DNA of 64,000 nt from Roseibium hamelinense (GCF_007830545.1 NZ_VLLF01000006.1:186001-250000), one strand, 5' to 3'; numbered from the stretch's first letter, positions 35,649 to 44,924 are shown. Made by a program: numbers and translations. The notes: a model not told the origin generated them from the letters alone.

Positions 35649-35695
35649 TGCGTGCCCAGGATGGAAACACCACGCAAACCTGAGGAATGGGTATC

Positions 35696-36352
35696 ATGAC
35701 AACTGTCAGCGCAACAGGAAGCACCACTGGAGCTCAAACATCCGCTGCTTCAAGCGGCCTTTCGAGCAACTACGAGCTTTTTCTAACGCTCTTGACGACG
35801 CAGGTTCAAAACCAGGATCCGCTGGACCCGATGGACTCGGCCGAGTACACAAACCAGCTTGTTCAGTATTCGGCCGTTGAACAATCCCTACAAACCAACA
35901 GTCTGCTTGAGCAAATGCTTGCTTCTCAAAATTCAGCACAAGCGGCGAGTTATGTGAGCTACATCGGTCAGGACATCACTGCTGACGGAACCACCAAACC
36001 ATTTGAGAATGGTGCGGCCAGCTGGTCCTACGAGATTGCTCAACAGGGCACGGGTACGGTCGAAATCAAAAATTCTCGAGGATCGACCGTCTATCGAACC
36101 GAGGTCACCCTCCCACAGGGAACCGGGACGTTCACATGGGATGGCCGAACCATCGACGGCACAACGGCGCCGAATGGTGATTATTCAATCGTTTTCGATG
36201 TGAAAGATGATTTCGGCGCCCCTGAAAAGGTGACCACCGACGTATCGGGACGGGTTGACGGCGTGGATCTGTCATCTGGCAGCGCGGTTTTGGATGTTGG
36301 CGGGCTCAAGATTCCGGTTTCATCCGTAAAATCGGTTTTTGCGCCTGCATAA
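35696..36352 (+). CDS. flgD: Flagellar hook-capping protein FlgD
   Basis: A 218-residue protein required for hook assembly, where it caps the growing hook. The conserved N-terminal part has NYELFLTLLTTQVQNQDPLD and EYTNQLVQYSAVEQSLQTN. The C-terminal half has the Ig-like/Tudor-like hook-cap domain with GTFTWDGRTIDGTTAPNGDY. AGGA at 35683-35686 abuts the first ATG (35687) but is correctly spaced for the ATG at 35696, so the latter is chosen. No flgE gene follows it, unlike the order I recall from Caulobacter. Confidence 0.93.
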   Translation: MTTVSATGSTTGAQTSAASSGLSSNYELFLTLLTTQVQNQDPLDPMDSAEYTNQLVQYSAVEQSLQTNSLLEQMLASQNSAQAASYVSYIGQDITADGTTKPFENGAASWSYEIAQQGTGTVEIKNSRGSTVYRTEVTLPQGTGTFTWDGRTIDGTTAPNGDYSIVFDVKDDFGAPEKVTTDVSGRVDGVDLSSGSAVLDVGGLKIPVSSVKSVFAPA

Positions 36353-36546
36353 TATGTTGTCTGGAAAGTTTGATGACTGACGCGGACTGGCAAGCCCGGT
36401 CAGAAAACAATGCAATCTGCAACTCAAGTTGCTTAAGGTTAACAATATCTACGTTTTTCATTAAAATTTGAATTGAAATACTGTTTGATCTCTTAATTTT
36501 TCAGGGTTTTTTGAGGTTTTATAGTTAACAAGTTCTATAAGACCGT

Positions 36547-36561
36547 TTAGTTGTTTGTTAA
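36547..36561 (+). promoter_or_regulatory. Near-consensus CtrA site upstream of sciP
   Basis: TTAG-N7-TTAA, one base off the CtrA full site TTAA-N7-TTAA, about 53 bases before the sciP ATG in an AT-rich region. CtrA activates sciP in Caulobacter, so a site is expected here, but the imperfect match keeps this tentative. Confidence 0.45.
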
Positions 36562-36613
36562 ACAGAGATCTGTATTCTCTCCCTACCTTGGTCATGGTTA
36601 GTGTGAGAGTACA

Positions 36614-36889
36614 ATGACCGAACAAATTCGTTCGCGAGTAAAATACGTCATCGGGCCCGATGGGAGTCCCCTAACAATTGCGGATCTTCCGCCGACCTCT
36701 ACCAAAAGGTGGGTGATCCGGCGAAAGGCGGAAGTTGTTGCCGCCGTTCGTGGTGGTCTGCTTTCTCTTGAGGAAGCGTGTCAGCGGTATACGCTGACTG
36801 TCGAGGAGTTTCTTTCTTGGCAGAGCTCTATCGAAAAACATGGACTTGCCGGTTTAAGAGCGACCCGGATTCAGCAATACCGAAGCTAA
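36614..36889 (+). CDS. sciP: CtrA inhibitory protein SciP (DUF1153)
   Basis: A 91-residue DNA-binding protein of the DUF1153 family. The near-invariant stretch VKYVIGPDGSPLTIADLPP is followed by RWVIRRKAEVVAAVRGGLLS and a helix-turn-helix with LEEACQRYTLTVEEFLSWQ and KHGLAGLRATRIQQYR. In Caulobacter SciP binds CtrA at target promoters in new-born cells and blocks recruitment of RNA polymerase, so it turns off flagellar genes after their window in the cell cycle. Here it stands directly before fliF, whose promoter has a perfect CtrA box. It has its own terminator and so is monocistronic. Confidence 0.92.
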   Translation: MTEQIRSRVKYVIGPDGSPLTIADLPPTSTKRWVIRRKAEVVAAVRGGLLSLEEACQRYTLTVEEFLSWQSSIEKHGLAGLRATRIQQYRS

Positions 36890-36938
36890 TATTGGTTTTA
36901 TGCATAAGTTTATGAACGGGGTTGATTCCCGACGATTG

Positions 36939-36964
36939 AGGCCGGTTTATCCGGCCTTTTTTGT
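36939..36964 (+). terminator. Rho-independent terminator of sciP
   Basis: AGGCCGG (36939-36945), loop TTTAT, CCGGCCT (36951-36957), continuing into an unbroken T run to 36962. A perfect 7-bp GC-rich stem with a T tract, about 50 bases after the sciP stop. Confidence 0.9.
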
Positions 36965-37086
36965 TCGCTGATCCGATTTAAATTAAAGAGTTAACGTGAT
37001 CGGCAATTTTTCCCCACCTGTGTTTGCAATTTGCATGTAGTGTTTTATTGAAAAACCGCCAATCATCTGGTTCTTCCCGTTAGGCA

Positions 37087-37101
37087 TTAACCACTTGTTA
37101 A
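37087..37101 (+). promoter_or_regulatory. CtrA box of the fliF operon
   Basis: TTAA-CCACTTG-TTAA, an exact match to the CtrA full site TTAA-N7-TTAA, 38 bases before the fliF ATG. The fliF promoter of Caulobacter is a classic CtrA-activated, FlbD-repressed class II promoter. The position fits activation at the -35 region. Confidence 0.85.
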
Positions 37102-37138
37102 CCTTCTGGGCGGCAAAAATTGCCTATTGGTTAATGCT

Positions 37139-38809
37139 ATGGGGTTCTCAGACCAAGTCTCTGGGAATCTTTACCAAAACGGGCGGGCATTCGTGAACGG
37201 GCTAATCGAATTTATAAAAACTCTTGGACCGGCGCGTGTTGCGGCTATGGGGGCCGTGGCCGCATCTCTGGTCGGGGTTTTTGCGTTCATCATTTTTCGC
37301 GTTACGGCGCCGCAAATGACGACGCTGTACAATGATCTGGCGCTGGAGGATTCCAGCGCAATCGTTTCGCAGCTTGAATCTGCGAATGTTCCTTTCGAAC
37401 TTGCGCGCGAAGGCAGCACCATTTTGGTGCCGAAGGACCAGGTTGCCCGCCTGCGTATGCGTTTGGCAGAAGAAGGCCTGCCGACCGGGGGGTCGATTGG
37501 CTATGAGATCTTTGACCGCACGGACACGCTCGGTGCGACCAGCTTCGTCCAAAATATCAATCATTTGCGGGCAATGGAAGGCGAATTGGCGCGCACGATT
37601 GGGTCCATTGACCGGATCAATGCGGCGCGCGTCCACCTCGTTATCCCTGAACGGCAGCTCTTTCAAAGAGATCGCCGACCGCCGTCGGCATCGATTGTTT
37701 TGAATGTCCGCGGTTCGCTCGGAGATCCGGAGGTGCGCGCGATCCAGCATCTGGTGGCCACTGCTGTGGAAGGACTGGATCCAGAGAGGGTTTCGGTGGT
37801 CGATGAGTCCGGTCGACTTCTCGCTTCCGGCGCCGCCGGCGATGAAAACGGCATCATGGCAACCGGCTTGCAGGACCGTGTGGTTGCGATCGAGAGCCGG
37901 CTGCGGAACCAGATTGAGGAAATCCTGAGCTCTGTCGTCGGCCCAGGGCGCGCGCGGGTTCGCGTCGCTGCCGAAGTTGACTTCAACCGGACCACAGAGA
38001 CCATCGAGACCTTTGACCCAGAGGGTCAGGTCGTGCGGTCGACCCAAACCAAGGAGGAGGCATCTTCCAGCATCGATTCCCCGGATGAAGTTACTGTTGG
38101 CAACCAGTTGCCAAACGCCGGACAAAATGACGGGGAAGGAAGCGACAGGGACCAGAGCAGCCTCACCGAGGAAGTGGTCAATTATGAAATTTCCAAATCG
38201 GTCCGGACCGAAGTTGTCGAGGCTGGCCAGATCAAACGCTTGTCTGTGGCCGTTCTTGTGGATGGGACCTATGTTCCGAACGCAGATGGCGATGTCGTTT
38301 ATGCGCCGCGCTCCCAAGAGGCACTCGACCGGATCGCGGTTCTGGTCCGCTCCGCGATCGGCTTTGACCCGGAACGTGGCGACTCGGTTGAAGTGGTCAA
38401 TCTTCAGTTTGCATTGCCTCCGCAAACCGATCTCCTGGCCGATGCGGGCGGTTTGTTCGACTTCACCCGCGATGACATCCTCCGTTTCGCGGAATTGGGC
38501 GTCCTGTTGCTGATTTCCCTTCTCTTGCTGCTCTTTGTGGTCCGGCCGCTGCTTCGCCGGATTGTCACCCCCGAAGAGCGGGAACCTCAAGAGCTGGTCA
38601 TCGGACCTGACGGCACCTTGATCTCCGACTCCGAGCTGCCGAAGGAAGATAAGGAGGAAGAAGACGAGTTCGTCATTGAGTGGCTTGAAGAGGCGAAACA
38701 AGAAGGCGCTATGCAGGCGAGTTCGATTGCGAAGGTTGGTGAGATGATCGCTGATCATCCGACAGAAGCGGTTACAATCGTGCGCGGTTGGCTGGATGAG
38801 GCAGCATAA
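37139..38809 (+). CDS. fliF: Flagellar MS-ring protein FliF
   Basis: A 556-residue inner-membrane protein that forms the MS ring, the first flagellar structure built. Helix 1 is at about residues 38-60 ([19 protein letters not shown]) and helix 2 at about 450-470 ([20 protein letters not shown]), enclosing the periplasmic ring domains. [18 protein letters not shown] and [17 protein letters not shown] are family marks. The C-terminal tail ([16 protein letters not shown]) binds FliG. ATG 37139 is used; a TTG at 37127 would add four residues. Its stop overlaps the fliG start by one base. The operon fliF-fliG-flbE-fliN-flbD begins here. Confidence 0.95.
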   Translation: MGFSDQVSGNLYQNGRAFVNGLIEFIKTLGPARVAAMGAVAASLVGVFAFIIFRVTAPQMTTLYNDLALEDSSAIVSQLESANVPFELAREGSTILVPKDQVARLRMRLAEEGLPTGGSIGYEIFDRTDTLGATSFVQNINHLRAMEGELARTIGSIDRINAARVHLVIPERQLFQRDRRPPSASIVLNVRGSLGDPEVRAIQHLVATAVEGLDPERVSVVDESGRLLASGAAGDENGIMATGLQDRVVAIESRLRNQIEEILSSVVGPGRARVRVAAEVDFNRTTETIETFDPEGQVVRSTQTKEEASSSIDSPDEVTVGNQLPNAGQNDGEGSDRDQSSLTEEVVNYEISKSVRTEVVEAGQIKRLSVAVLVDGTYVPNADGDVVYAPRSQEALDRIAVLVRSAIGFDPERGDSVEVVNLQFALPPQTDLLADAGGLFDFTRDDILRFAELGVLLLISLLLLLFVVRPLLRRIVTPEEREPQELVIGPDGTLISDSELPKEDKEEEDEFVIEWLEEAKQEGAMQASSIAKVGEMIADHPTEAVTIVRGWLDEAA

Positions 38810-39864
38810 TGGCGAAGCCCGGAGATAGTCTGCAGCAACAGCTCACCGTAAGCGCCGACGAAAAAGAGCGTGAGCTCAAAGGTGCTGAACGCGCTGCTGT
38901 GCTTCTTTTGGCGCTTGGTGAAGACCATGGCGCGCCGATCTGGCAGAAGCTCGATGAAATCGAGGTTCGGCAGGTTTCAGCGGCTATGGCCAACCTTGGT
39001 CCGGTCACCCCGACCATGCTGGAAAACCTGTTCATCGATTTTGTGCGCAAGCTGAGCTCGAAGGGCGCGCTGACCGGTAATGTGGATGCAACCGAACGCC
39101 TTTTGGCCAGTTTTCTTCCTGGTGACCGCGTCAACATCATCATGGAGGAAATCCGCGGACCTGCCGGCCGCAACATGTGGGAAAAGCTTTCCAACGTTCA
39201 GGAGAACGTTCTGGCGAACTACCTCAAAAACGAGTATCCGCAGACCGTTGCTGTTGTTTTGTCAAAAATCAACTCTGACCATGCAGCCCGTGTACTTGGA
39301 ATATTGCCAGAAGAACTGGCTCTTGAAGTGGTGAGCCGGATGCTGCGTATGGACGCAGTTCAAAAGGAAGTCCTCGAAAAAGTCGAGCAGACCTTGCGGG
39401 TTGAGTTCATGTCAAATCTCACCAACACATCGCGCCGGGACAGCCACGAGATGATGGCTGACATCTTCAACAACTTCGACCGCCAGACCGAAGCGAGGTT
39501 TTTGGCAGCGCTTGAAGAGGAAAATCGAGAATCGGCCGATCGAATTAAGACCCTGATGTTCACCTTTGATGATCTGCTCAAACTGGATGCGGCGAGCTGT
39601 CAGACGCTGTTGCGCCATGTGGAGAAAGATCAGCTGGCGATTGCGCTCAAGGGATCGACCGACAGCGCTCGCGATTTCTTCTTTGGCAACATGTCGTCGC
39701 GCGCGGCGAAATTGCTCAAGGACGATATGGACGCGCTCGGACCGGTCAGATTGAGAGATGTTGATGAGGCACAAACGAGCATGGTCAACAAGGCGAAAGA
39801 TCTCGCCGCAAAAGGGGACATCATGATCTCGAAATCCAAGAGCGACGATGAGATCATCTACTGA
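38809..39864 (+). CDS. fliG: Flagellar motor switch protein FliG
   Basis: A 351-residue cytoplasmic rotor protein that joins the MS ring to the C-ring and transmits torque from the stator. N-terminal [20 protein letters not shown], the middle domain with [20 protein letters not shown] and [20 protein letters not shown], and the C-terminal torque helix with [20 protein letters not shown] are all present. Charged residues of the torque helix (DD, K, D) are kept. The ATG overlaps the fliF stop (TAATG), giving coupled translation. The length is normal for the family. Confidence 0.95.
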   Translation: MAKPGDSLQQQLTVSADEKERELKGAERAAVLLLALGEDHGAPIWQKLDEIEVRQVSAAMANLGPVTPTMLENLFIDFVRKLSSKGALTGNVDATERLLASFLPGDRVNIIMEEIRGPAGRNMWEKLSNVQENVLANYLKNEYPQTVAVVLSKINSDHAARVLGILPEELALEVVSRMLRMDAVQKEVLEKVEQTLRVEFMSNLTNTSRRDSHEMMADIFNNFDRQTEARFLAALEEENRESADRIKTLMFTFDDLLKLDAASCQTLLRHVEKDQLAIALKGSTDSARDFFFGNMSSRAAKLLKDDMDALGPVRLRDVDEAQTSMVNKAKDLAAKGDIMISKSKSDDEIIY

Positions 39865-39902
39865 TGTATAGTGGTGGTGTTCGGAAACTTTCAGCGGGAA
39901 GT

Positions 39903-40610
39903 ATGACCAACAAATCGAAATTTCTATTCGATATCGACTTCTCCGAACCGGAGGAGCCGGAGGTCGTTGCGCCGCCTGAACCTGAAATTCCGATGATGCC
40001 TGTGCAGGAGCACCAGAAGGCGCTCAAAGCAGCAAAAGCACAAGCTTTTGAAGAAGGCCGTGCCAAGGCCCTGAAAGACCTTCAGTCTGGGCAGGAAAAG
40101 CTTTTGACAGACGAGGTTCACCGCCTCGTGGATGCCGTTTCGAGGGTGCTCGACGACCTGGGTGAGCAACAAGCGGCCCAGGAAAAAGATGCGATTGGTC
40201 TTTGTTTTCTCATAGCGCGCCGGCTGTGTGCGCATTTGATCGCACGTCAGCCTCTGGCCGAGACAGTTGCCCTTGTCTCAGAGTGCCTGGGTCCGTTGCG
40301 GCGTGCGCCACATCTGGTGATCCGGGTGCCTGAAAAGGATGTTGAGGCTCTGCGGTCCAAGGTCGATCCGATTGTTCATGAAAAGGGCTTCGAGGGGCGG
40401 CTTGTCATATTGGGTGAACCGGAGCTGGCGCGCGGGGATTGTCACATCGAATGGGCAGACGGGGGAATACGGCGGGACCGAAAAGCGATCGAGCGGGACA
40501 TCGATGCGAGTGTGAAGTCCTATTTTCAAGCGCAGGCGGCAGCGGCAAAGGCCCGGCGTCCGCAACACACCGGCGAGAGTACGGCCGGACAGCAGGGTGA
40601 AGAAAAATGA
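39903..40610 (+). CDS. flbE: FliH-type flagellar export regulator (Caulobacter FlbE)
   Basis: A 235-residue protein in the slot that holds flbE in the Caulobacter fliF operon. It starts TNKSKFLFDIDFSEPEEPE, has an acidic Pro-rich stretch, then a long helix (EHQKALKAAKAQAFEEGRAK, the FliH-like region) and a C-terminal domain ending with GDCHIEWADGGIRRDRKAIE, which is typical for FliH. FliH holds the ATPase FliI inactive and brings it to the export gate. ATG 39903 starts at the conserved N-terminus; the ATG at 39864 overlaps the fliG stop (TGATG) and would add 13 residues, so the choice is open. Confidence 0.82.
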   Translation: MTNKSKFLFDIDFSEPEEPEVVAPPEPEIPMMPVQEHQKALKAAKAQAFEEGRAKALKDLQSGQEKLLTDEVHRLVDAVSRVLDDLGEQQAAQEKDAIGLCFLIARRLCAHLIARQPLAETVALVSECLGPLRRAPHLVIRVPEKDVEALRSKVDPIVHEKGFEGRLVILGEPELARGDCHIEWADGGIRRDRKAIERDIDASVKSYFQAQAAAAKARRPQHTGESTAGQQGEEK

Positions 40611-40945
40611 GTGATGAACAAGATACGGGCATCCCTCTTGATGAACTGGATGCACCAGAAGGCTTCACAGAAGGATCCGACGAACCGCATGGAGCTCAGT
40701 CGGCCGCAGACCTAGAAGCTGTCTTTGATGTTCCGGTTCGCATCTCGGCAGTCTTGGGGCATTCAAAGATGCACGTCTCGGATCTTTTGAAGCTTGCCTC
40801 GGGCACAGTGCTTGAACTTGACCGCAAAGTCGGGGAGGCGATCGACATTTATGTAAATGATCGGCTGGTCGCGCGCGGGGAGGTGGTGCTTGTTGAGGAC
40901 AAGCTGGGTGTCACCATGACGGAAATCATCAAGACAGACCGCTAG
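40607..40945 (+). CDS. fliN: Flagellar motor switch protein FliN
   Basis: A 112-residue C-ring protein. After an acidic N-terminal tail of about 35 residues comes the SpoA domain: EAVFDVPVRISAVLGHSKM, VSDLLKLASGTVLELDRKVG and VNDRLVARGEVVLVEDKLGV. Together with FliM and FliG it forms the rotor switch and helps dock export substrates. The start overlaps flbE by 4 bases. Size and domain content are standard. Confidence 0.94.
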   Translation: MSDEQDTGIPLDELDAPEGFTEGSDEPHGAQSAADLEAVFDVPVRISAVLGHSKMHVSDLLKLASGTVLELDRKVGEAIDIYVNDRLVARGEVVLVEDKLGVTMTEIIKTDR

Positions 40946-40965
40946 AGGGCGGCCAGGAGACTAAG

Positions 40966-42321
40966 ATGCGGCTGCTAATTGTTGGCACGCTTGGTGGACA
41001 GCTCACAACAGCTTCCAAGATCGCAATGCAGCGCGGTGCTCAAGTCACGCAGGCTGACGACGTTGAAAGCGCGTTGAAGGTTCTGCGTTCAGGGCGCGGC
41101 GCTGATCTTTTGATGGTTGATGTTAACCTCGATATCGCCAGCCTGATTCAAAAGCTCCAAAATGAGCGGGTGCACGTTCCAGTCGTCGCTTGCGGCGTTG
41201 AAACCGATGCGCAGGCGGCCGTATCCGCGATCCGGGCGGGCGCCAAGGAGTACATCCCGCTGCCACCGGATCCAGAGCTGATCGCGGCTGTTCTTTCTGC
41301 TGTGGCTCAGGAACGTGGCGAGTTCATTTATCGCGACGAAGCAATGGCCTCGGTCGTAAAACTTGCAGAGCAAGTGGCGCCGTCCGACGCGTCTGTTCTG
41401 ATTACCGGTGAATCTGGAACCGGTAAGGAAGTGATCGCACGGCACGTTCACCGTTGCTCCAACCGGTCGGACAAGCCGTTTATCTCGATCAATTGTGCTG
41501 CGATCCCCGAACACCTTCTTGAGTCCGAGTTGTTCGGCCATGAGAAGGGAGCGTTCACCGGCGCTGTCGCAAGGCGGATTGGCAAATTCGAAGAAGCGGA
41601 TGGCGGCACCCTGCTTTTGGACGAAATTTCAGAAATGGATGTCCGCTTGCAGGCAAAATTGCTGCGCGCGATTCAAGAGCGGGTCATTGACCGGGTTGGA
41701 GGCACCCGGCCGGTGCCAATCAATATCCGCATCTTGGCCACCTCAAATCGGGACCTTGCGGAAAGTGTGCGAGAGGGAAGCTTCCGCGAAGATCTTTTAT
41801 TCCGGCTCAATGTAGTCAATTTGAAAATACCGCCGTTGCGCCAGCGTCCTGCGGATATACTAGAACTTTCCAACTTCTTTATTGAGCACTACGCCAAGGC
41901 GAACGGTGTTGCTGTCCGTCAATTGTCAGCCGAAGCACGGCAGGCATTGGCCTCCAATCCCTGGCCGGGAAATGTCCGCGAGCTGGAAAATACCATGCAC
42001 CGGGCCGTTCTACTCGCTCAAGGCGAAGAAATAGGCGCCGATGCGATCCGAATGCCGGATGGGACGCCCCTTGCCGCAAACCGGGGCCCAGTTGAACGCG
42101 CGGCAGAGGCCGCCGAAGCAGCAGCTCGATCTTTCGTCGGACGTACCGTTGCGGATGTCGAACGGGATCTGATCCTCGATACGCTTGACCATTGTCTTGG
42201 AAACCGGACCCATGCAGCAAAAATTTTGGGTATTTCGATCCGCACACTTCGGAACAAGCTGAATCAGTATACGGATGAAGGGGTGCGGGTACCGTCGCCC
42301 GGAGATGTCCGGTCAGCCTAG
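40966..42321 (+). CDS. flbD: Sigma-54-dependent flagellar regulator FlbD
   Basis: A 451-residue activator. The N-terminal receiver-like domain (about 1-120) keeps an Asp in LLMVDVNLD but lacks the normal acidic pair at its start (MRLLIVGTLGG), as expected for FlbD-type proteins. The AAA domain has Walker A GESGTGKEV, the sigma-54 contact loop GAFTGAV and Walker B GGTLLLDEISEM. The Fis-type helix-turn-helix is in NRTHAAKILGISIRTLRNKL. In Caulobacter FlbD turns on late hook and filament genes with RpoN and represses fliF. Here a sigma-54 promoter before fliK is a likely target. It lies 20 bases after fliN. Confidence 0.92.
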   Translation: MRLLIVGTLGGQLTTASKIAMQRGAQVTQADDVESALKVLRSGRGADLLMVDVNLDIASLIQKLQNERVHVPVVACGVETDAQAAVSAIRAGAKEYIPLPPDPELIAAVLSAVAQERGEFIYRDEAMASVVKLAEQVAPSDASVLITGESGTGKEVIARHVHRCSNRSDKPFISINCAAIPEHLLESELFGHEKGAFTGAVARRIGKFEEADGGTLLLDEISEMDVRLQAKLLRAIQERVIDRVGGTRPVPINIRILATSNRDLAESVREGSFREDLLFRLNVVNLKIPPLRQRPADILELSNFFIEHYAKANGVAVRQLSAEARQALASNPWPGNVRELENTMHRAVLLAQGEEIGADAIRMPDGTPLAANRGPVERAAEAAEAAARSFVGRTVADVERDLILDTLDHCLGNRTHAAKILGISIRTLRNKLNQYTDEGVRVPSPGDVRSA

Positions 42322-42373
42322 CCCGATCTCAAGAAACCCCAGCATCACCATGCCATATCTCATGAGGACTTAA

Positions 42374-44551
42374 ATGGCAGACACCACGGCTCAGGACAGC
42401 GGACAGACCAGCGGCAGCGCCGGCAATGTTCCTGCGCCTGTTGCACAGGCTGAAAAACCGGCCTTTGCCTTCCCCGGACTCAATGAAATCTGGGATATGT
42501 TGCGCAAAGGAGATACCGGGCTCGCAGTCGGTGTTCTGGTCATTCTGACGCTTTTGATCCTGCCCATGCCGCCGGTCATGCTGGACATGTTTCTTGCGGT
42601 CTCGATTATCTTTTCAGTTCTGGTTTTAATGACCGGACTGTTCATTCAAAAGCCGCTTGAGTTTTCGTCCTTTCCGACGGTCTTGCTGATTGCGACAATG
42701 TTGCGGCTTGGCCTGAACATCGCCTCCACCCGGCTGATCCTGTCAAACGGCCATGAGGGAACTGCTGCTGCAGGCAATGTGATCCAGTCGTTCGGCAACC
42801 TGGTGATGGGCGGGAACTTCGTTATCGGGATCATCGTATTTGCGATCCTTGTAATTGTGAATTTTGTCGTAATTACAAAAGGCTCGGGGCGTATCGCCGA
42901 AGTGGCAGCAAGGTTCACGCTGGATGCCATGCCCGGCAAGCAGATGGCGATCGACGCGGACCTATCTGCGGGACTGATTGATGAGGCTGAAGCACGGACC
43001 CGTCGGAAAAACCTTGAGGATGAAAGCTCCTTTTTCGGGGCCATGGATGGTGCCTCGAAGTTTGTTCGCGGGGATGCCATCGCCGGACTGCTGATCACCT
43101 TTATCAATATTCTGGGTGGTATCTTTATCGGCGTCGCGCAGATGGAGCTTTCCTTCAGCGAAGCGGCAAACAACTACACGCTCTTGACAATTGGCGACGG
43201 CCTTGTCTCCCAGATACCTGCCCTAATCGTTTCAACAGCTGCGGGCCTGCTTGTGTCAAAAGCCGGTGTAACCGGTGCGGCTGACAAGGCACTGGCGGAG
43301 CAGTTTACCGGCTATCCCAAAGCGCTGGGCATGTCGGCCGCGGTTATGATTGTGCTTGCGCTGCTGCCGGGCATGCCCATGATTCCGTTTCTCGGACTTG
43401 CCGGTGTTGCCGGGTACTTAGCATATCAGGTGAGCGCAAAGAAAAAGCAGGTTGCCGCTCAGGCTGCGCAGAAAAAAGCAATCGAAGCGGTGCCCAAGCC
43501 TGCTCCCGAGCCGCCGATTACCGATGCCCTGAAGATGGACGAGCTTCGCATCGAGATGGGATATGCGCTGCTGGCCCTCATTAACGGCAAGGACACCACT
43601 GGCGGGGATCAGTTGACGGAACAAATCAAAGCGCTCCGTCGCCAGATCGCCTCGGACATGGGGGTTATCATGCCTCCGGTTCGTATTCTCGACAATATTC
43701 AGCTTGGTGCAAATGACTACGTGATCAAGGTCAAGGAAGTTGAGGCGGGACGCGGCGTTCTCTACCCGAACCACTACATGGTCATGGATCCGGCTGGTGG
43801 ACAGGTTAAGTTGCCCGGGACGCACACAACCGAACCTACGTTTGGATTGCCTGCGACATGGGTCGATGCGCAGTACCGCGAGGACGCGTCGTTGCGCGGA
43901 TACACGGTGGTTGATCCAGCGACCGTGCTATCGACCCATTTGACCGAAACCATTAAGGCAAACATCAGCGAATTGCTGACCTATGGTGATGTTCAGAAAC
44001 TGCTGAAAGAACTCCAAGGCGAGCAGGCGAAGCTGGTTGATGATCTTATTCCGTCGCAGATCACAGTCTCCGGTATCCAGCGGATCCTGCAAACGCTTCT
44101 TTCCGAGCGTATTTCTATCCGCGATCTTGGAACCATTCTGGAGGGCGTTTCCGAGGCAACCGGGATGACACGCAATACCAACAGCATCGCAGAGCATGTG
44201 CGCATGAGGCTTGGCCGCCAGATTTGTGCGGCGAACCTCTCGCCCGGTGGTTACTTGCCGCTGATTGCCATGTCTCCGCAGTGGGAGCAGGCGTTCCTGG
44301 AAGCGATTGTTGGAGATGGCGACGACAAGCAGTTGGCAATGCAACCAAGCAAACTTCAGGAATTTGTCGGTCTCGTGCGGGACGCCTTTGAGCAGGCCGC
44401 ACAACAAGGTGAGGTCCCTGTCTTGCTGACATCCCCGCAAACCAGGCCGTTCATTCGTTCAATAGTCGAGCGTTTTCGGGCACAAACAACCGTTATGAGC
44501 CAGAACGAGGTTCATCCACGTGCAAAACTCAAGACGATCGGGACGATTTAG
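42374..44551 (+). CDS. flhA: Flagellar export gate protein FlhA
   Basis: A 725-residue membrane protein of the type III export gate. An N-terminal extension of about 45 residues precedes eight membrane helices (about 50-345), with the FHIPEP-type loop containing KGSGRIAEVAARFTLDAMPG and QMAIDADLSAGLIDEAEART. The large cytoplasmic ring-forming domain (about 370-725) has GVLYPNHYMVMDP and VLSTHLTETIKANISELLTY. AGGA is placed before the ATG. It follows flbD by 52 bases and may be read from the fliF operon or an own promoter, as I see none. Confidence 0.95.
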   Translation: MADTTAQDSGQTSGSAGNVPAPVAQAEKPAFAFPGLNEIWDMLRKGDTGLAVGVLVILTLLILPMPPVMLDMFLAVSIIFSVLVLMTGLFIQKPLEFSSFPTVLLIATMLRLGLNIASTRLILSNGHEGTAAAGNVIQSFGNLVMGGNFVIGIIVFAILVIVNFVVITKGSGRIAEVAARFTLDAMPGKQMAIDADLSAGLIDEAEARTRRKNLEDESSFFGAMDGASKFVRGDAIAGLLITFINILGGIFIGVAQMELSFSEAANNYTLLTIGDGLVSQIPALIVSTAAGLLVSKAGVTGAADKALAEQFTGYPKALGMSAAVMIVLALLPGMPMIPFLGLAGVAGYLAYQVSAKKKQVAAQAAQKKAIEAVPKPAPEPPITDALKMDELRIEMGYALLALINGKDTTGGDQLTEQIKALRRQIASDMGVIMPPVRILDNIQLGANDYVIKVKEVEAGRGVLYPNHYMVMDPAGGQVKLPGTHTTEPTFGLPATWVDAQYREDASLRGYTVVDPATVLSTHLTETIKANISELLTYGDVQKLLKELQGEQAKLVDDLIPSQITVSGIQRILQTLLSERISIRDLGTILEGVSEATGMTRNTNSIAEHVRMRLGRQICAANLSPGGYLPLIAMSPQWEQAFLEAIVGDGDDKQLAMQPSKLQEFVGLVRDAFEQAAQQGEVPVLLTSPQTRPFIRSIVERFRAQTTVMSQNEVHPRAKLKTIGTI

Positions 44552-44573
44552 ACGCGAGAGGTACTAGGGGAAG

Positions 44574-44849
44574 TTACGCCAGAATATTGACCCGGTTCAT
44601 GACCGCTGTCGTGCTGGCATATTGCTGCGTTCCGCCCGCGTTTTGCAGAAGATACATGGTTTTTGCCTGGCCAGCTTGAGCGCTGGACATGATGAACGAA
44701 AAAGCTGTTGTCCGGAGCTGCTCGCTTTTCTGAGCAGCTTTTGCGCGGCGCTTGTTCCAACTGTCATTGTAGTCGGACCATGTGTTTTTCTTTCGCGATT
44801 TGAAAGTGTTGTGATAATCGCGCTGAACGTAGTTCCCGACCTTGGGCAT
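44574..44849 (-). CDS. Small protein of unknown function, CtrA-box controlled
   Basis: A 91-residue, basic protein I do not recognise. The first half is rich in Lys, Arg, Tyr and Asn (MPKVGNYVQRDYHNTFKSRK) and the second half reads as an amphipathic helix with Ala, Met and Gln, ending VMNRVNILA. It has no signal peptide or clear membrane segment. AGGAGAG precedes the ATG at ideal spacing, which supports a real gene. A perfect CtrA box lies 44 bases upstream, and the gene converges on flhA. A flagellar or cell-cycle-timed role is inferred from these facts alone. Confidence 0.7.
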   Translation of the reverse strand: MPKVGNYVQRDYHNTFKSRKKNTWSDYNDSWNKRRAKAAQKSEQLRTTAFSFIMSSAQAGQAKTMYLLQNAGGTQQYASTTAVMNRVNILA

Positions 44850-44892
44850 CGTGCATCTCTCCTGGATACACGATGAAGGTCGCAGAACATGG

Positions 44893-44907
44893 TTAATCGA
44901 CCGTTAA
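44893..44907 (-). promoter_or_regulatory. CtrA box upstream of the 91-residue unknown gene
   Basis: TTAA-TCGACCG-TTAA, an exact TTAA-N7-TTAA site. It lies 44 bases before the ATG at 44849 and downstream of the neighbouring small frame, so the 91-residue gene is the probable target. The spacing to the start is close to that of the fliF box. Confidence 0.75.
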
Positions 44908-44924
44908 CCCTATTGCCGGGTGCT

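Noticed and set aside
36976..36994. Cluster of three TTAA tetramers behind sciP
   Set aside because: Spacings are 1, 4 and 9 bases; none gives N7. The stretch is simply AT-rich.
37202..38758. 518-codon open frame on the minus strand opposite fliF
   Set aside because: It is a shadow of fliF, which has clear family motifs, a CtrA box and translational coupling to fliG. The antisense product has no recognisable domain and an unusual His/Arg/Asn-rich composition.
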